A stretch of 9,745 bases of DNA from Saprospiraceae bacterium (GTDB taxonomy: Bacteria > Bacteroidota > Bacteroidia > Chitinophagales > Saprospiraceae): positions 1 through 9,745 of the forward strand of contig JAGQWW010000074.1 of the NCBI GenBank assembly GCA_020436955.1, given 5' to 3'. The position numbers and the translations under genes were made by a program. The notes below the pieces were generated by a model. It made no database searches. It saw only the letters and a program-made list of their open reading frames with translations, and had not been told where the DNA came from. Shown in pieces: positions 1 through 6,149 of this stretch. Positions within the stretch are counted from its first letter, which is position 1. Each line of letters opens with the position of its first letter.

Positions 1-546
1 GCCACCAACTATCGATCGAACCCAAAAAAAGAAAACAATTTCTCCTTTTCTGGCAGAAGCAGGATCTTCTTCGGTACCTACATTTTTGTGGTGCCCACGA
101 TTATGTTCAATGATGAAGTGCATGTAAAGACAAGGCATCAATAAGACCTTGGCCAAGAATTGCTCAAATTTGGAAGTACGGTGACCCAATTCATGTGCGA
201 CATTGATTCCAAATGCCCCTAAAAAGATACCCTGACTGATAGTCATTCCAACCATTTCATAGGTTGCATGTGTCCCGCTGGTGATTTCAAAGAGATACCA
301 AATGATCAGGGAAAACAAAATCGGGACGTGCAAATACAATAATAGGTCGAAAAACCATTGATTGGATTTATTGTCTTCTTCTTCAGCTGCCACATTGCTC
401 TTGTCCCTGGGCATCAATAATTCAAGGACCGGCAGCAAAAGGAAAGACTCAATCGCAAATCCATACGTCCAGTAACCGTTCCAATAAAGACCTAAAAAGA
501 CCAGGATGGGGCCGGTATAGGCTAACAGGTATTTTAAGTCTTTCAT
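1..546 (-). CDS. alkB: AlkB-type alkane/fatty-acyl hydroxylase, 5' part only (3' end off the left edge)
   Basis: Membrane-bound non-haem di-iron monooxygenase of the alkane 1-monooxygenase (AlkB) branch of the fatty acid desaturase superfamily; relatives hydroxylate the end carbon of alkanes or related chains using rubredoxin electrons. The frame is open from ATG at 546 to the window edge, giving the first 182 residues of a family usually near 350-400. Two of the three histidine clusters are visible: HELGHR at 118-123 and EHNRGHH at 147-153, the latter followed by GTEEDPASAR, an AlkB signature rather than a general desaturase one. Hydrophobic stretches near residues 7-25, 30-45, 66-86 and 96-115 fit membrane helices. 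The third histidine box and the HYG motif lie outside the window. It starts 10 bases after the kynU stop, so it is probably co-transcribed. Substrate cannot be told from this sequence; a non-alkane substrate is possible. Confidence 0.9.
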   Translation of the reverse strand, partial: MKDLKYLLAYTGPILVFLGLYWNGYWTYGFAIESFLLLPVLELLMPRDKSNVAAEEEDNKSNQWFFDLLLYLHVPILFSLIIWYLFEITSGTHATYEMVGMTISQGIFLGAFGINVAHELGHRTSKFEQFLAKVLLMPCLYMHFIIEHNRGHHKNVGTEEDPASARKGEIVFFFWVRSIVGG

Positions 547-556
547 GGTAAATATT

Positions 557-1819
557 TTAATTAGAAAAGGTACGTAACAAATTTACAAAATGCCAGGCAT
601 CTTCGAAGGAGTTGTACATCGGCACTGCAGCCACCCTTATGACATTAGGCTCCCTCCAGTCACAAATTACACCGTTTGCAGCCAGATAGTCAAACATCTG
701 TTTTCCCTCCGGACCTGTTAAAATAGATAATTGAGCACCTCTGTCTTTGGTTTCCTTTGGTGTAATGATATTAAAGTTATGGCCTTTTTGATTCAGGTCT
801 TCGATCAATGCTTCAATGAAATTTGTCAGTCGAATGCTCTTCTCTCTCAACGCCTGCATGCCTACTTTATCAAACATATCAAGGCTCACCTTATGCGCGG
901 CCATGCTAAGGACCTGAGCATTACTCAACTGCCATCCTGCTGCTCCTTTCATAGGAATGAATCCTTTTTCCATTAGGAACCGACTTCCTTCATCATGTCC
1001 CCACCAACCGGCAAATCTTGGCAGTTCAGGATTATTTTCATGTCTTTCGTGCACAAAACAACCGCTGGGACCGCCGGGCCCCGAATTCATATATTTATAG
1101 CTGCACCAAACCGCAAAATCGGCTCCCCAGTCATGCAAATGCAATGGAACATTTCCGGCAGCATGAGCCAGGTCAAAACCAACGGTTGCACCCACTGCAT
1201 GTCCGGCTTTGGTAATAGTTGCCATATCAAACAACTGCCCCGTGTAATAATTTACACCTGCAAACATCACACAGGCAATACTGTCACCTTCGCGATTTAT
1301 TACTTCAACAATATCTTCTGTTCGTAGGCAATCTTCTCCCGGTCTGGGGGCTATTTCAACTATGGCATCAGCAGGGTCATATCCATGAAATCTAACCTGC
1401 GACTCCATTGCATATTGGTCGCTTGGAAATGCACCGGCTTCCATTACAATTTTATACCTATCCCCCTTTGGGCGGTAAAAGCTCACCATCATGAGGTGGA
1501 GATTTACCGTTAAGGTATTCATGACCACAACTTCAGACTCTCTGGCTCCTACGATGTTGGCTGCTTGTTTTGTCAAAAACTTGTGATAATACATCCAGGG
1601 CATATCACCTCGGAAATGTCCTTCCACTCCATGAGTCTTCCAATGTTCCAGTTCATGGTCCAGTGCAGCTTTTACACCTTTAGGCTGTAGGCCAAGTGAA
1701 TTGCCACATAGATAAATGGTGTCTCTACCATCGTGCTGAGGAAAATAAAATTCGTTTCGCAGGTGGGACAAGGCATCTTCCCGGTCCATTTGACGAGCTT
1801 GGTCAAGGCTATATAACAT
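557..1819 (-). CDS. kynU: Kynureninase
   Basis: PLP-dependent cytosolic enzyme that splits kynurenine to anthranilate plus alanine, or 3-hydroxykynurenine to 3-hydroxyanthranilate, in tryptophan breakdown and, in some bacteria, NAD synthesis. The 420-residue length is normal for the family. Visible features: CGNSLGL at 38-44 near the N-terminus, FPSD at 131-134, the cofactor-binding FDLAHAAGN at 215-223 (Asp216), the Schiff-base lysine K242 within SYKYMNSGPGG, GWWGH at 271-275, and WQLSN at 296-300. These are the family's conserved blocks in the expected order, so the gene looks intact. The ATG at 1819 is 17 bases after the rnhB stop, with no promoter-like box in the gap, so transcription probably comes from the rnhB promoter. 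No kynurenine 3-monooxygenase or tryptophan dioxygenase gene is present in the window, so which pathway it serves is not settled here. Confidence 0.96.
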   Translation of the reverse strand: MLYSLDQARQMDREDALSHLRNEFYFPQHDGRDTIYLCGNSLGLQPKGVKAALDHELEHWKTHGVEGHFRGDMPWMYYHKFLTKQAANIVGARESEVVVMNTLTVNLHLMMVSFYRPKGDRYKIVMEAGAFPSDQYAMESQVRFHGYDPADAIVEIAPRPGEDCLRTEDIVEVINREGDSIACVMFAGVNYYTGQLFDMATITKAGHAVGATVGFDLAHAAGNVPLHLHDWGADFAVWCSYKYMNSGPGGPSGCFVHERHENNPELPRFAGWWGHDEGSRFLMEKGFIPMKGAAGWQLSNAQVLSMAAHKVSLDMFDKVGMQALREKSIRLTNFIEALIEDLNQKGHNFNIITPKETKDRGAQLSILTGPEGKQMFDYLAANGVICDWREPNVIRVAAVPMYNSFEDAWHFVNLLRTFSN

Positions 1820-1836
1820 GTATTTGGTTTATCGCT

Positions 1837-2439
1837 TTAAAATAAGGCTTGTTGTACAACTTCAGGCAATAATCTGAATGATCTTCTATGAATGGGTGAA
1901 ACCCCAAATTTAGCAATTGCTTCCCGATGCTTTTTGGTTGGATATCCTTTATTGGAGTGCCAGTCGAAATGTGGATATTCCTCCGCCATTTTGGACATAT
2001 ACTCGTCCCTGTGAGTTTTGGCCAAAACTGATGCAGCCGCAATCGAAGCAAATCGTCCGTCACCTTTTACCATACAGGCATGGGCTATTTCATTATAGGG
2101 CCTGAAACGATTTCCATCTACTAGAATGAATTCTGGTCTTGTTGACAGCTTATCCAGCGCACGATGCATTGCCAGAAACGAGGCATTTAAAATATTGATC
2201 TCATCAATTTCAGCATGGTCCACAGCTGCTACTGCCCAGGCAATAGCCTCCTTTTCAATTATGATCCGCAGTTCATCCCTCTTTCTTTCAGATAATTTTT
2301 TTGAATCATTAAGCATCGGATGCTCAAAATCTGTAGGAAGAATTACTGCTGCAGCATATACCGGACCGGCAAGACATCCCCTGCCAGCCTCGTCACACCC
2401 TGCTTCTACCTTATCTGCATTAAAGTAAGGACTCAACAT
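1837..2439 (-). CDS. rnhB: Ribonuclease HII
   Basis: Cytosolic endonuclease that cuts the RNA strand of RNA-DNA hybrids and nicks at single ribonucleotides in DNA. With the chosen start the protein is 200 residues, usual for bacterial RNase HII. The four acidic metal ligands are visible: Asp16 and Glu17 in CDEAGRGCLAGPV, Asp108 in ILVDGNRF, and Asp145 in THRDEYM. GYPTKKH at 167-173 is the C-terminal substrate-contact block. Start choice: the open frame extends upstream to a GTG at 2478 and an ATG at 2448, but the -7 promoter box occupies 2461-2468. The ATG at 2439 leaves 21 bases between box and start, as in other genes here, and gives the N-terminus MLSPYF followed by EAGCDEAGRG, which fits the family. 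Likely first gene of the rnhB-kynU-alkB transcript. Confidence 0.95.
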   Translation of the reverse strand: MLSPYFNADKVEAGCDEAGRGCLAGPVYAAAVILPTDFEHPMLNDSKKLSERKRDELRIIIEKEAIAWAVAAVDHAEIDEINILNASFLAMHRALDKLSTRPEFILVDGNRFRPYNEIAHACMVKGDGRFASIAAASVLAKTHRDEYMSKMAEEYPHFDWHSNKGYPTKKHREAIAKFGVSPIHRRSFRLLPEVVQQALF

Positions 2440-2460
2440 TTGATTCATTTTATCCGTTTG

Positions 2461-2489
2461 CGAAGGTAAGGAAAGCACAGATGAGGCAA
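2461..2489 (-). promoter_or_regulatory. Bacteroidota-type promoter of rnhB (and probably kynU-alkB)
   Basis: Reading the minus strand, a TTG (2487-2489) is followed after 18 bases by TACCTTCG (2461-2468). This is the TTG / TAnnTTTG pattern used by the main sigma factor of Bacteroidota, with one mismatch in the -7 box. Predicted transcription begins near 2455, which rules out the longer GTG start at 2478 and leaves a leader of under 20 bases. Confidence 0.65.
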
Positions 2490-2803
2490 GTGCGAAAACC
2501 AGTCAAAAAATTGAAATTTTGGGAATAAAATTGCTTCAAATCAAGGAAATGAATAAAAAACAAGCATAAAACACCCAAAAACTTGATTTTTTCAAAAAAA
2601 ATGCTTATAATATCTCCATCAGGTGTTTAATGTTTCTATACCTGCGAATTATCGCAGACGCCGTCAATGAAGGTAAAACTTCTTCCCTAATCAAGCCTTT
2701 TTATTATACCCTATCTCAATAAGGAAGGACGGCCAAGTCATGGAATTTTTAAAAAAGAGGCAAAGACAGCTGGTATATTTTTTAAACAAAACCTTTCAGT
2801 ATT
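2490..2803. other. 314-base AT-rich intergenic region with short inverted repeats
   Basis: This gap separates the minus-strand rnhB group from the plus-strand gene at 2804. It has no long open frame. Visible structure: a compact hairpin CTGCGA-ATTA-TCGCAG at 2642-2657; arms AAGCAT (2562-2567) and ATGCTT (2601-2606); and arms AAACACC (2569-2575) and GGTGTTT (2622-2628). The two longer-range pairs interleave, as in a pseudoknot, though arms this short in AT-rich DNA can arise by chance. Two 30-codon frames, 2630-2722 and 2740-2832, are doubtful. A weak -7-like TATATTTT at 2774-2781 sits 22 bases before the ATG at 2804 and may be that gene's promoter. A small RNA is possible but unsupported beyond this. 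Confidence 0.4.
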
Positions 2804-3172
2804 ATGCTACAAGAAAAAGAGGCCTATTTTGATAAGGCATTAAAATGGGCAGAACGAAAAGGCTTTTCAGATATTAAAGCCAATCAGGATGATTATGAAG
2901 CTCCTAAAGCATACATGCGACAGAAAGGTAATGAAGAAGAAGCCTTTGTACCCGATCTTTCCGGAAGGAAACTGGGCTCAAAAAGCTTTATTGAAATTGC
3001 CTTGAAGTCAGACAATATGCGACGAGCCGTAACCAAGTGGAAGTTACTTTCCACCTTGGCAGCCATGAAAAGAGGAAAACTTTATTTATTGGCACCACAT
3101 GGTCACCGCAAATTTGCAGATGACCTGGTAAAAACGCACAATATTAGTGCTAACGTAATCTCAATCAGATAA
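2804..3172 (+). CDS. Small conserved-looking protein of unknown function, possible PD-(D/E)xK nuclease-like fold
   Basis: A 122-residue soluble protein with no signal peptide or membrane segment; I do not recognise the family. By eye its order of elements is a helix (about 4-19), two strands ending in FVPDLSG (48-54), a strand SFIEIALK (61-68), a helix rich in basic residues (71-90), a strand KLYLLAP (92-98), a helix (101-111) and a last strand (115-121). This matches the helix-three strands-helix-strand core of the restriction-endonuclease-like superfamily. Pro50-Asp51 and Glu64 sit where the motif would be, but the lysine expected at 66 is alanine; Lys68, on the same strand face, could replace it. 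This is inference from pattern, not homology. The ATG at 2804 is the only sensible start. A second small gene follows after 54 bases and the pair ends at a strong terminator, so they are probably one transcript. Confidence 0.75.
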   Translation: MLQEKEAYFDKALKWAERKGFSDIKANQDDYEAPKAYMRQKGNEEEAFVPDLSGRKLGSKSFIEIALKSDNMRRAVTKWKLLSTLAAMKRGKLYLLAPHGHRKFADDLVKTHNISANVISIR

Positions 3173-3226
3173 ATCATTTAGTTTTTAACCACCATAGCCG
3201 AATGGCAATAATTTAATCATTGAATA

Positions 3227-3445
3227 ATGGCTTATAACAGAAAGAATTTTACAATGGGGTCGGGAAAATATTATTTCCAAATAAAATCCGGCCAACAGTC
3301 CATCACGATTTGTAGAAAGAATAAAGACGCAGCTGAGCAGGCATTCAACAAGTATATCCAGGTTGGAAAATCAGTTGAGTGGCTTGGAAAATGGAATGGA
3401 AAATCATTTGAAGAAACAGCTGAGCCAAAATTAGCTACGAGCTAA
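3227..3445 (+). CDS. Small hypothetical protein, 72 residues
   Basis: I do not recognise this protein. It is basic in its first half, lacks a signal peptide or membrane segment, and has alternating aromatic/charged stretches (KYYFQIKSG at 14-22, SITICRKN at 25-32) that look like a beta hairpin, then a helix DAAEQAFNKYI (34-44), then VEWLGKWNGKSF (50-61), likely more strand. It could be a small nucleic-acid- or protein-binding domain, but nothing in the sequence proves this. It follows the 2804 gene by 54 bases on the same strand and is followed 24 bases later by a strong terminator, which supports it being a real, transcribed gene. The last codons and stop lie in a perfect inverted repeat (ATTAGCT-ACG-AGCTAAT, 3430-3446). 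Confidence 0.7.
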   Translation: MAYNRKNFTMGSGKYYFQIKSGQQSITICRKNKDAAEQAFNKYIQVGKSVEWLGKWNGKSFEETAEPKLATS

Positions 3446-3469
3446 TGCTAACAAAAACTGATACAAAGC

Positions 3470-3504
3470 AACCCACCTGATTTCAATTTTCAGGTGGGTT
3501 TTTT
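3470..3504 (+). terminator. Strong intrinsic terminator after the 2804-3445 gene pair
   Basis: An 11-base-pair stem (AACCCACCTGA at 3470-3480 pairing with TCAGGTGGGTT at 3490-3500) has a 9-base loop and runs directly into a T stretch through 3504. It ends transcription of the two small plus-strand genes and isolates them from the lipoprotein gene that starts at 3540. Confidence 0.92.
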
Positions 3505-3509
3505 AATTT

Positions 3510-3517
3510 TAAACTTG
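3510..3517 (+). promoter_or_regulatory. Candidate -7 box for the lipoprotein gene at 3540
   Basis: TAAACTTG matches TAnnTTTG with one mismatch and lies 22 bases before the ATG, the same spacing as the clearer promoters in this window. A new promoter is expected here because a terminator ends just upstream. No TTG is visible at the -33 position, so this is tentative. Confidence 0.4.
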
Positions 3518-3539
3518 TTTAACCAAAAAAACTCCTGCC

Positions 3540-4031
3540 ATGAAGCAATTGCTTTTGCCTTCAATCCTTACGCTCCTTTTGTTTTCTTCTTGTGGTATTT
3601 TTAAAAAGGTAGAAAAGTCAGATAACGCACTTCCTGCTGCCTTTGCTGATATAAAATTTGGCATGACAGAGAGCATGGCAAGTAGCATCCGGACTGCCAT
3701 GGAAAAACAGGACCAGCAGTTTGATTTCAGACAGGTTTATATGGAAGAATCACCCGGAGAAAATATAAATTATGCAGTCTATTATTTTGATGCTGATGAT
3801 AATAAACCCTTGTATGAGGTGATAATTGAATATCCTGATATCCAAAGCAGAGATGCAGCTGCAGCTGCACTTTTAGGACCTCCAAATCAAGGCGGTGAAT
3901 GGTATTTTGAAAAGAAGTGGGAGTACCCAATTAAGGCATGGGTCTTTAAAAATAAACTTGTAATTGCGGCGCTCATCCCAAATACAGAGTGGTATGAGGA
4001 AGCTCAAAAAGGAGTGGATGATTGGAAATAA
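3540..4031 (+). CDS. Lipoprotein of unknown function, 163 residues
   Basis: The N-terminus MKQLLLPSILTLLLFSSC is a lipoprotein signal peptide; Cys18 would be lipidated, though the residue at -3 is Phe, a relaxed lipobox. The mature part of about 145 residues is soluble. It opens with FADIKFGMTES (35-45), reminiscent of the short 'FGM' start seen in several bacterial envelope proteins, and then alternates beta-like stretches (INYAVYYFD, YEVIIEYPD, AWVFKNKLVIAAL) with a helix at about 102-112, suggesting a small alpha/beta domain. I do not recognise a family. It is a single gene between two terminators. It probably sits on the inner face of the outer membrane or in the periplasm; no acidic surface-export signal follows the cysteine. 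Confidence 0.85.
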   Translation: MKQLLLPSILTLLLFSSCGIFKKVEKSDNALPAAFADIKFGMTESMASSIRTAMEKQDQQFDFRQVYMEESPGENINYAVYYFDADDNKPLYEVIIEYPDIQSRDAAAAALLGPPNQGGEWYFEKKWEYPIKAWVFKNKLVIAALIPNTEWYEEAQKGVDDWK

Positions 4032-4066
4032 AAAAAGCCCGGTGTCGTCGCACCGGGCTTTTTTTT
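4030..4066. terminator. Bidirectional intrinsic terminator between converging lipoprotein genes
   Basis: GCCCGGTG (4037-4044) and CACCGGGC (4051-4058) form an 8-base-pair GC-rich stem around the loop TCGTCG. It is flanked by an A run (4030-4036) and a T run (4059-4066), so it can work in both directions. The flanks overlap the stop codons of both genes (plus-strand TAA at 4029-4031, minus-strand TAA at 4065-4067). Confidence 0.93.
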
Positions 4067-4607
4067 ATTTATTTCCTGCTTTTTGTTCTTCGTAATACTT
4101 TTTCAGGATACTATTGATTTTAATAATACCTCCATCGTATCCACTCAATTGCTTTACCAGGTTTAAATAAGAACTTATTTGCTGACCTTTGACAATTTTC
4201 CCGTCTTTCACCCAAAAGGTCCAGGACTCAGGGAAATTAATTTGGTCTACGAATGTTTCGGGGTTAGCCATTTTGGGTAAATCAGAAACCAGTCGGATTT
4301 GGAATATTGCCTTTTCATCATCAGCCGCCGCACTCATAATTTCTACTTTACAGTTTGGCAGTGCATTAAAGATGGTCATACATGGCAATTCAATCGCACG
4401 CATCCCAGTCATCTCCACATCTTCTGTGTCAATATGCTGATAATCCGACGCAAATAATTCCTGCAAGGGTGCAAGATTATTGGTTCCATACACCTCGGTA
4501 AAAAATCGGGTGGTTAACGCCAGGTTTTTCTCAGCCTGAATTTCTTTTTCTGATTTCTGTTGACAGGAAACGAGTAGTATCAAAAGCGCGAAAGTCAAAA
4601 ATCTCAT
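4065..4607 (-). CDS. Lipoprotein with a SnoaL/NTF2-like domain
   Basis: The N-terminus MRFLTFALLILLVSC is a lipoprotein signal with a good lipobox (LVSC); Cys15 would be lipidated. Residues about 25-150 read as a SnoaL-like NTF2 fold: a helix (KNLALTTRFFTEVYG) followed by LQELFASDYQHID, a middle MTGMRAIELPCMTIFNALPNCKVEIMSAAADDEKAIFQIRL stretch in pieces typical of the polyketide-cyclase-like group, and a late SWTFWVKDGKIVKGQ strand pair. The fold is used both by enzymes and by non-catalytic binding proteins, so activity is not inferred. It lies 37 bases after the secreted hydrolase stop on the same strand with no terminator between, so the two may be co-transcribed, ending at the shared terminator. 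Confidence 0.85.
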   Translation of the reverse strand: MRFLTFALLILLVSCQQKSEKEIQAEKNLALTTRFFTEVYGTNNLAPLQELFASDYQHIDTEDVEMTGMRAIELPCMTIFNALPNCKVEIMSAAADDEKAIFQIRLVSDLPKMANPETFVDQINFPESWTFWVKDGKIVKGQQISSYLNLVKQLSGYDGGIIKINSILKKYYEEQKAGNK

Positions 4608-4644
4608 AACAAATTCGTTTAAAGGTCTACAGGATTTATTTCAA

Positions 4645-6069
4645 TTATTTAATTACAATGGGAACAACCCGGTTCAAGGCAGGATTGTTTGAAGCTCTTA
4701 TTTTAAAATAATAAAAGCCTCTTTCAATACTATCTAAATCAAGTTGTGTTGCACTAAACCCTGAGAATTTATAAACAGCTATCAAATTTCCGACAGAATT
4801 GAATAAACTCACCTCCAAATTGGAAATCAATTCTCTGGATTCTACATACACTTTTCCGCTGGAGGGATTGGGATATACTTTTAACAACTCCGAATTATCA
4901 ATTAAAGTGCTACCTACCGTGCACGATGATACAAATCGGCTAAAAAAGGAGGCAAGATTCCTGGTTCGTAAGGCATAATTATCGATGGCATGACATGCAA
5001 TGGCTGGATTAGTCGCTTGCTGAAGACAATTATAATTAAAATTAATGCCTTCAAATTCGAGTTCCGGCGTATTTTCTCCGTTTTGAAGCATTGCAGCAAG
5101 GGTATCCGCTATCGTATAACTTCCCCACACCACGGGACGATTTATTATTGTACCACAGTTAGCGGGGAATCCGGAATAACAGGTGTTATACCCTGCCAGC
5201 AATCTTCCGGTTCGATGTGGCACTATTAAATCACAAGCCTGATGGTACAGATATAAAGCTGGTTGTGGTTTTGCTGATCGAAAAATATTGTGAAATACGC
5301 CACCATAATAGCTAGCAACCCCTTTTATGGTAAAACTATCAATATAGGAGGTATGAAGACTTCCTTCTACACTTCCCATATTTGGCCTGGAAAGATCCAT
5401 TTCATTTATCGAATTGGCCAGATTAAACTTTTTTATACAATTGTTTTCATATAAAGTATTGGGTGCCGGTGCATCCGGCATCATAGATACTATCCCATTT
5501 GGTATTTCATTATCTTCTAAAAATCCAACTCCTAAGGCAATGAAGGCCCCAGCACTTTCACCCAGAATAAAAACATTATCTGGATCAATTTCATATTGAG
5601 CTTTCTGCCCAACCAGGTAACGAATGGCACCTTTTACATCCTGTATACCCCTAAAATTGGCCCTGTACCACTCTGTCGAGTCCGTTGAATTAAAACAATT
5701 CCAATCGGCTACATTACAATTGACAAACCTGTCTGTGTGAAAAAGCCCCAATCGATAATTAATGGATGCTACAACATAACCTCTTTTGGCAAAATCTTCT
5801 CTGAAACGGGTTGCGTACCCTTCATCTTTATCACCCGCCATCCAGGAACCACCATGAATTACAATCAATAAAGGCCTTCCACAAACCGGAGGCTGGTCGT
5901 CAGTTGGAAACGAAATATCCAGCAATAGGGAATCTTCTGCTCCGGCAAAACCTGTCGCACTTCCATAATAGATATCATGTGAGGAAGCAATGGAATAATC
6001 CGTAGAAACCCAAGGTTGGGCGGCCAAAGGAAAAGGCATTAGCAAGAGGAATACAATCAGGTAACGCAT
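4645..6069 (-). CDS. Secreted alpha/beta hydrolase (carboxylesterase-like) with C-terminal type IX secretion sorting domain
   Basis: A 474-residue secreted enzyme. Residues 1-18 (MRYLIVFLLLMPFPLAAQ) are a Sec signal peptide. The catalytic part has the oxyanion-hole motif HGGSW (72-76), the nucleophile elbow GESAG (170-174, Ser172), and a likely acid Asp280 in ACDLIVPH, with His285 or His360 as candidate base. This resembles the esterase/lipase and feruloyl-esterase-like groups; the substrate is unknown. Ten cysteines lie between the signal and the tail (63, 118, 125, 211, 279, 297, 305, 348, 359, 383), an even count fitting disulfides in an extracellular protein. Residues about 394-474, starting LLKVYPNPSSGKVYVE, are a type A sorting domain that directs export across the outer membrane by the Por system. 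A -7-like box lies upstream at 6104-6111; the DUF6090 gene precedes it by 80 bases and the SnoaL lipoprotein follows. Confidence 0.93.
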   Translation of the reverse strand: MRYLIVFLLLMPFPLAAQPWVSTDYSIASSHDIYYGSATGFAGAEDSLLLDISFPTDDQPPVCGRPLLIVIHGGSWMAGDKDEGYATRFREDFAKRGYVVASINYRLGLFHTDRFVNCNVADWNCFNSTDSTEWYRANFRGIQDVKGAIRYLVGQKAQYEIDPDNVFILGESAGAFIALGVGFLEDNEIPNGIVSMMPDAPAPNTLYENNCIKKFNLANSINEMDLSRPNMGSVEGSLHTSYIDSFTIKGVASYYGGVFHNIFRSAKPQPALYLYHQACDLIVPHRTGRLLAGYNTCYSGFPANCGTIINRPVVWGSYTIADTLAAMLQNGENTPELEFEGINFNYNCLQQATNPAIACHAIDNYALRTRNLASFFSRFVSSCTVGSTLIDNSELLKVYPNPSSGKVYVESRELISNLEVSLFNSVGNLIAVYKFSGFSATQLDLDSIERGFYYFKIRASNNPALNRVVPIVIK

Positions 6070-6080
6070 GGTATGTGAAC

Positions 6081-6093
6081 TTTAGGGCCTAAA
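6081..6093. repeat. Short palindrome in the hydrolase leader
   Basis: TTTAGG-G-CCTAAA is a perfect 6-base inverted repeat around one base. It lies between the candidate promoter box (6104-6111) and the start codon at 6069, where a repressor could act. Nothing identifies a binding protein. Confidence 0.35.
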
Positions 6094-6103
6094 TAGGTTG
6101 TCT

Positions 6104-6111
6104 TAAAGGTA
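6104..6111 (-). promoter_or_regulatory. Candidate -7 box for the secreted hydrolase
   Basis: On the minus strand this reads TACCTTTA, one mismatch from TAnnTTTG. It is 34 bases from the start codon at 6069, farther than in neighbouring genes. No TTG is seen at the expected -33 position. It would allow the hydrolase to be expressed apart from the DUF6090 gene. Confidence 0.4.
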
Positions 6112-6149
6112 CTTATTCTACAAGTTTTTAAACACCTGCCTAAGGGACA

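Noticed and set aside
731..1327. Plus-strand open frames of 60-110 codons opposite kynU
   Set aside because: They lie wholly antisense to a well-matched kynureninase, give low-complexity-looking peptides without any family motif, and have no promoter box.
1809..2428. Other open frames within rnhB on both strands
   Set aside because: All overlap RNase HII, whose four catalytic acids are in place; the alternatives show no protein features.
2440..2478. Longer rnhB reading frame from a GTG at 2478 or ATG at 2448
   Set aside because: The promoter -7 box lies inside the extension and the family N-terminus fits the ATG at 2439.
4189..4440. Plus-strand frame opposite the SnoaL-like lipoprotein
   Set aside because: Antisense to a gene with a clear lipoprotein signal and domain; no start signals of its own.
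4914..6005. Several 60-80 codon frames over the secreted hydrolase
   Set aside because: They are shadows of a gene with signal peptide, catalytic motifs and sorting domain.
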